Positions 60,810 to 64,000 of a DNA stretch of 64,000 bases are shown piece by piece. The DNA is taken from assembly GCA_937132085.1 (NCBI GenBank), contig CAKZNV010000107.1, forward strand, positions 1-64,000, read 5' to 3'. Source of the DNA: an uncultured Rubritalea sp. (GTDB taxonomy: Bacteria > Verrucomicrobiota > Verrucomicrobiia > Verrucomicrobiales > Akkermansiaceae). Below the pieces are notes generated by a model that saw only the letters and a list, made by a program, of their open reading frames with translations, did not search any database and was not told the origin of the DNA. Both the position numbers and the translations under genes were made by a program. Position 1 is the stretch's first letter; each line of letters begins with the position of its first letter.

Positions 60810-62015
60810 ATGAACTGTTGCTTCAAACTTTTTTCCAGTATGATATTCTCTGCTGGCTTACTGTGCCAGTCAGCTATCGCAGGAACTACGATCCCTGCGG
60901 AGACTCTGACCTACAACCGTGAACTCTGGGTGACATCGCCTAGTGATATCGCTGCGAAAAGTCCGCATCTAAAATGGAATGGGCTTAAGTCTAGGAGTGC
61001 TAACCTGACCCTCTGGGACCAACCTATCAAAGCGGTTAGCCTAGCTGGTGCTGACGGAGTGACTCAAGAACTTAGCTATACAATCTATAACTCTGCTGAA
61101 CTGAGCTCGCAAGAGTCTCTTAAAATGGTGAAGAGTTGGACAGGTCTGCTTTCTAAAATGTCGAGCAAACCAGCTCGTTCACTTAGTGCTATCCGACTAG
61201 GGAATGGCGCATATCAGACACGCACTGTTTGGGATGCTGATGACTGCACAGTTCTTCTTTCCAGCACTAAGAAAGATGGTAATCAAGCCATCAAGGTTTC
61301 TTTCTTACAAAAAGACCATGCTAAGTCAGTTCTGTCTATTTCAGACCCTGATGTAGTTTCAAACCGCACATTCTATAACAATGATTTTACCAAATCGTTT
61401 ATTGGTAGACTCTACGCTTATGACGAAAGACAGAATGTTGCGAAGATAAAGCTGAAGACTACTAGCCAAATAAAGCCTATCAGCATGGATCTTCTCAGCA
61501 CAGAAGACCAAGTCTACATTAAGAAAATGGGGCCACCAGTAGCTATCTACCGCGGACTTTCATTCAAATTCAAGGAAGTGAAGTCCAAGCCAGAAAAGAG
61601 GGGGCAACTTTCTATCTCAAATTTTAATTTCGATGTAACGATACGCAATAGTGCTACAACGATGATTGAGAATGTGAAGATTGATTATCACATCTATTAC
61701 TATATTGGTGACGTAGCTAAAGCTGGCTCAGTGCTAGCAAGGACTTCAGGAAGCAAGACCACAAGTATTTATCCGAAGATGACTGATTACCTCTCGACTG
61801 ATAAACTCGAACTGGTGAAAAATATAGTCAGTGGTCGAGCCGGTGGATGATGAGGGGCACCTGGAACTAGCGGCGGTCGCCGCACTGACAGAATATTAGG
61901 AGTTATCTTAGAAGCATCATACAAAGGCAAAGTCATCCGTGTTGAATCAGATGACAGGAACTTACTACGAGATTATCTCAAGGGAGATCTCAAGGTAGGA
62001 GCTGAGAAAAAGTAG
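60810..62015 (+). CDS. Secreted protein with tandem in-frame UGA codons, candidate double selenoprotein
   Basis: The first part (60810-61847) encodes 346 residues with signal peptide (FSAGLLCQSAIA). Two consecutive UGA codons (61848-61853, codons 347 and 348) follow GRAGG, and the same frame stays open for 53 more codons to a TAG at 62013: GAPGTSGGRRTDRILGVILE, then ASYKGKVIRVESDDRNLLRD and a basic end KKstop. This tail is protein-like and fits the C-terminus of the preceding protein. The hairpin GCGGC-GGTC-GCCGC begins 16 nt after the second UGA, with its loop 21 nt from it. If read through the protein has 401 residues and an UU pair. The alternative, a plain stop after 346 residues with a chance hairpin, cannot be excluded. 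Family of the first part not recognised. Confidence 0.6.
61870..61883 (+). promoter_or_regulatory. Candidate SECIS hairpin after the tandem UGA
   Basis: GCGGC (61870-61874) pairs perfectly with GCCGC (61879-61883) around GGTC (61875-61878). The loop begins after 21 nt from the end of the second UGA (24 from the first), close to the 18 nt of E. coli fdhF. Unlike the hairpin at 23005, the lower stem is weak. Coding of Gly-Gly-Arg-Arg also forces much of this sequence, so chance is possible. Confidence 0.55.
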
Positions 62016-62035
62016 GAGGACGAACTAATCTACCT

Positions 62036-62476
62036 CTAAACCCTATGGTAAGGCTCGCCGCGTTTGATGGTGGCGATGCGGTAGACTTGTTCTAACAGAA
62101 CTACCAGTGCGAGCTCGTGCTGGAGGGTTAGGGCGGAGAGTGAGAGGACTAGGTCAGCTTGATCACGGAGTTCTTGCGTATGACCATCGCTGGCACCGAT
62201 GAGGAAGGTGACTTTCTTCACACCACGCATTTCCCATTTGTTATAAAGCTCGGTTAGTTTAGTGGTTGTTAGAGAGGCTCCACGTTCGTCCATCACGATG
62301 CGGATCGAGCCTTCACTTGCTTTGTAGAGTCTCTCAGACACATCTTGGCTGGAGCCGTCTTTGATGTGAGTCAGCTTATATTTGCCATAGCGGGTAAGGC
62401 GCTTGAGGTATTCGGCTGTGCCATCTTTAGCGTATTTTAGGGCTGGCTTGCCTGCGACTATGATTTCGTGATTCAT
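62036..62476 (-). CDS. rlmH: 23S rRNA pseudouridine-1915 N3-methyltransferase
   Basis: Methylates pseudouridine 1915 in helix 69 of 23S rRNA with SAM. A 146-residue SPOUT protein with the family parts [20 protein letters not shown] in the SAM knot (the usual GGPxG is changed to GASDG), and the end [19 protein letters not shown]. It is convergent with the tandem-UGA gene, with about 20 bp between stops. No partner genes seen. Confidence 0.92.
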   Translation of the reverse strand: MNHEIIVAGKPALKYAKDGTAEYLKRLTRYGKYKLTHIKDGSSQDVSERLYKASEGSIRIVMDERGASLTTTKLTELYNKWEMRGVKKVTFLIGASDGHTQELRDQADLVLSLSALTLQHELALVVLLEQVYRIATIKRGEPYHRV

Positions 62477-62535
62477 GGTAGTAGAGAGATGTTAGATGAG
62501 ATGGGTAGCGGGTGGAAGCTCTTTTATGCCTTTGG

Positions 62536-62632
62536 CATTTGGAGCGGGGAGCTGGGAGCGTGAAGCGGGGAGCTGCAAGCGTTTGACGGAGTTCTAGAGC
62601 TTCATGCTTCGTGCTTCCCGCTTCCTGAGTCA
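62536..62632. repeat. Imperfect repetitive GAAGC-rich inverted region
   Basis: AGCGGGGAGCTGGGAGCG, then GTGAAGCGGGGAGCTGC, and later GCTTCATGCTTCGTGCTTC and CCGCTTCC form partly complementary halves. They lie in the 258-bp gap between rlmH and lemA. The element looks like a decayed dispersed repeat. Confidence 0.4.
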
Positions 62633-62734
62633 CGGACTCCACTCTCAATTACATAAATGAACTCGTTTTGTAATGGATATTTTACAAATGAGCAGTCAGA
62701 GTCTATCTATACCAAACTAAACAAATAAAAAACT

Positions 62735-63316
62735 ATGTGGATAATAATAACATTAATAGTCGTCGCCCTCGTGCTAGTATTCTGGCTGATGGGAATGTAT
62801 AACGGACTCGTTAAATTCAAGAACCGTTACAAGAATGCCTTTGCGCAGATCGAAGTGCAGCTAAAGCGCAGACATGATCTCATCCCTAACTTAGTAGAGA
62901 CAGCTAAGACTTTCATGGCACATGAGCGTGATACTCTAGAAGCTGTGATCAAGGCAAGAAATGCTGCTCAAAGTGCGCAGAAAGCAGCTTCTGCTGGCGA
63001 TGTGAGCTCTATGAAAAACCTCGCAGTGGCTGAAGCCGGTCTAGGCGGATCACTCGGAAACCTTTTCGCTCTATCAGAATCTTACCCAGACCTGAAGTCA
63101 AACCAGAACATGATGCAGCTCACTGAGGAGCTTACTACTACTGAGAATAAGGTAGGGTTCTCCCGTCAGTCATATAACGATGCGGTGACAATGTATAATG
63201 ACAAATGTCAGATGTTCCCATCTAGCATCTTTGCTAATATGTTCAACTTCAGAGAAGCTGCACTCTTCGAGGTTGCTGATGATAGTGAGCGTGAAAGTAT
63301 TAAAGTGGAATTTTAA
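62735..63316 (+). CDS. lemA: LemA family protein
   Basis: A 193-residue membrane-bound protein: one N-terminal membrane helix (residues 2-22, WIIITLIVVALVLVFWLMGM), then a helical bundle domain with the LemA signature RYKNAFAQIEVQLKRRHDLI and PNLVETAKTFMAHERDTLEA. A Tyr-Asn motif (SYNDAVTMYND) near the end is typical. LemA homologues are often next to M48 proteases or TPM-type genes; here an M48 protease follows 80 nt downstream. Role unknown beyond a link to envelope homeostasis. Confidence 0.88.
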   Translation: MWIIITLIVVALVLVFWLMGMYNGLVKFKNRYKNAFAQIEVQLKRRHDLIPNLVETAKTFMAHERDTLEAVIKARNAAQSAQKAASAGDVSSMKNLAVAEAGLGGSLGNLFALSESYPDLKSNQNMMQLTEELTTTENKVGFSRQSYNDAVTMYNDKCQMFPSSIFANMFNFREAALFEVADDSERESIKVEF

Positions 63317-63396
63317 AGAACACTGTGAGTAGTCAGTAGTTAGCGGGAGTGATCCTGCTAACTACTCTCGACTAAATACTCATTACTTTAACAAAA

Positions 63397-64000
63397 ATGA
63401 ATTTCTACGAAGCTCAAGACGACGCTAGAAAAAGGACAAAGTGGCTCGTGCTCTACTTTATTCTAGCGGTGATAGGTGTCATTGTGGCGCTCTATTCTGT
63501 GTTCGGTATTTATCTGATGAATACTAGCGCTCGTTACTTTGACGAGACTACCAAGACGTATCAAACGATTGGTGGTGAGTGGTGGAATCTGGAAGCATTT
63601 ATTACCATCGCTGTCGGCACTACGGCAGTGATTTTGTTAGGCAATATTTTTAAATCTCTACAGCTAGCTGGCGGTGGAGAAGTAGTGGCGAGAGACATGG
63701 GCGGTAGGCTGGTGGATCCGCATACATCAGATTTTCATGAGAAACGTCTGATCAATGTGGTGGAAGAAATGGCGATCTCTAGTGGTGTGCCAGTGCCACA
63801 GGTCTGGATGATGGATCAGGAAGCTGGGATCAATGCTTTCGCTGCTGGAACTGAGCCAGGCAATGCTGTGATCGGTGTGACCCGTGGCTGTGTCCAGCAA
63901 CTCAACAGGTCTGAGCTTCAGGGCGTGATTGCGCATGAGTTTAGTCATATTTTAAATGGCGACATGAAGATGAATATGCGGCTGATCGGCTGGCTATTTG
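63397..64000 (+). CDS. M48-family zinc metalloprotease (HtpX-like), 5' part
   Basis: The gene starts at ATG 63397 (MNFYEAQDDARKRTKWLVLY) and runs off the right edge of the window with about 201 residues visible. Two membrane helices lie at about 15-38 and 68-88, then the soluble part with the zinc motif HEFSH (HExxH) in VIAHEFSHILNGDMKM near residue 188. This family degrades misfolded membrane proteins. It follows lemA by 80 nt, a common pair in Verrucomicrobia and Proteobacteria. The remainder, including the third zinc ligand Glu, is outside. Confidence 0.88.
   Translation, partial: MNFYEAQDDARKRTKWLVLYFILAVIGVIVALYSVFGIYLMNTSARYFDETTKTYQTIGGEWWNLEAFITIAVGTTAVILLGNIFKSLQLAGGGEVVARDMGGRLVDPHTSDFHEKRLINVVEEMAISSGVPVPQVWMMDQEAGINAFAAGTEPGNAVIGVTRGCVQQLNRSELQGVIAHEFSHILNGDMKMNMRLIGWLF

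Noticed and set aside
60707..60922. 71-codon frame with Cys residues at the start of the tandem-UGA gene
   Set aside because: It overlaps the signal-peptide region of the tandem-UGA protein in another frame and shows no family pattern.

Overview
The window looks like chromosomal DNA of a Gram-negative member of the Verrucomicrobiota (Rubritalea/Akkermansiaceae-like). Pointers are three proteins with PEP-CTERM sorting tails ending in an Arg-rich stretch, a paired DUF1549/DUF1553 and DUF1501 operon, a large lamin-tail/CotH protein, porin and signal-peptide proteins, and a cbb3 oxidase operon with a fused CcoN-CcoO. This is inference from protein families; no rRNA or tRNA gene was seen.

Layout. 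1-3.5 kb: tail of a RAYT-type transposase, a KH RNA-binding protein, pyrF, recF and a Cys-cluster protein. 3.5-12.5 kb: PEP-CTERM protease, giant CotH protein, a three-enzyme fusion (CoA-transferase + GNAT + histone-deacetylase fold) and a PDZ protein. 12.6-16.7 kb: dapF, a dehydroquinate-synthase-like cyclase and small unknown proteins. 16.7-21 kb: a 223-bp tandem palindromic repeat, a lipoprotein, a DUF2164 protein, a membrane C39 peptidase and a porin, followed by another repeat copy. 21-31.4 kb: aroC, a thioredoxin-fold selenoprotein, an ABC-2 type permease, glpD with a divergent glycerophosphodiesterase, and the DUF1501/DUF1549 pair. 31.4-50.8 kb: a mostly co-oriented accessory region rich in stand-alone GNAT acetyltransferases, small P-loop kinases, NUDIX, VOC, GrpB, SDR and APH-like genes, with pyrE, two more PEP-CTERM proteins, and an integron-type attC-like site next to a SLATT membrane protein. 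50.8-51.2 kb: a toxin-antitoxin pair with a truncated toxin. 51.3-60.6 kb: a minus-strand cbb3 oxidase operon (ccoS, ccoNO, ccoQ, ccoP, ccoG, small membrane ORF, SafE-like, ccoI, PocR-AraC regulator). 60.8-64 kb: a secreted protein with two consecutive in-frame UGA codons, rlmH, lemA and the start of an M48 protease.

The main discovery is UGA recoding. At 22981 a UGA sits exactly where the first Cys of a Trp-Cys-Gly-Pro-Cys thioredoxin active site belongs. At 61848-61853 two consecutive UGA codons interrupt a secreted protein whose frame stays open for another 53 codons. Both are followed, 31 and 21 nt later, by a GC-rich hairpin with a GGUC tetraloop, the apical loop of the E. coli fdhF SECIS element. 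Ordinary genes in the window also end in UGA, so this is site-specific recoding (selenocysteine) and not a changed genetic code. The first case is strong; the tandem case is a candidate for a previously undescribed double-selenocysteine family. Both proteins carry signal peptides, so both would act in the envelope.
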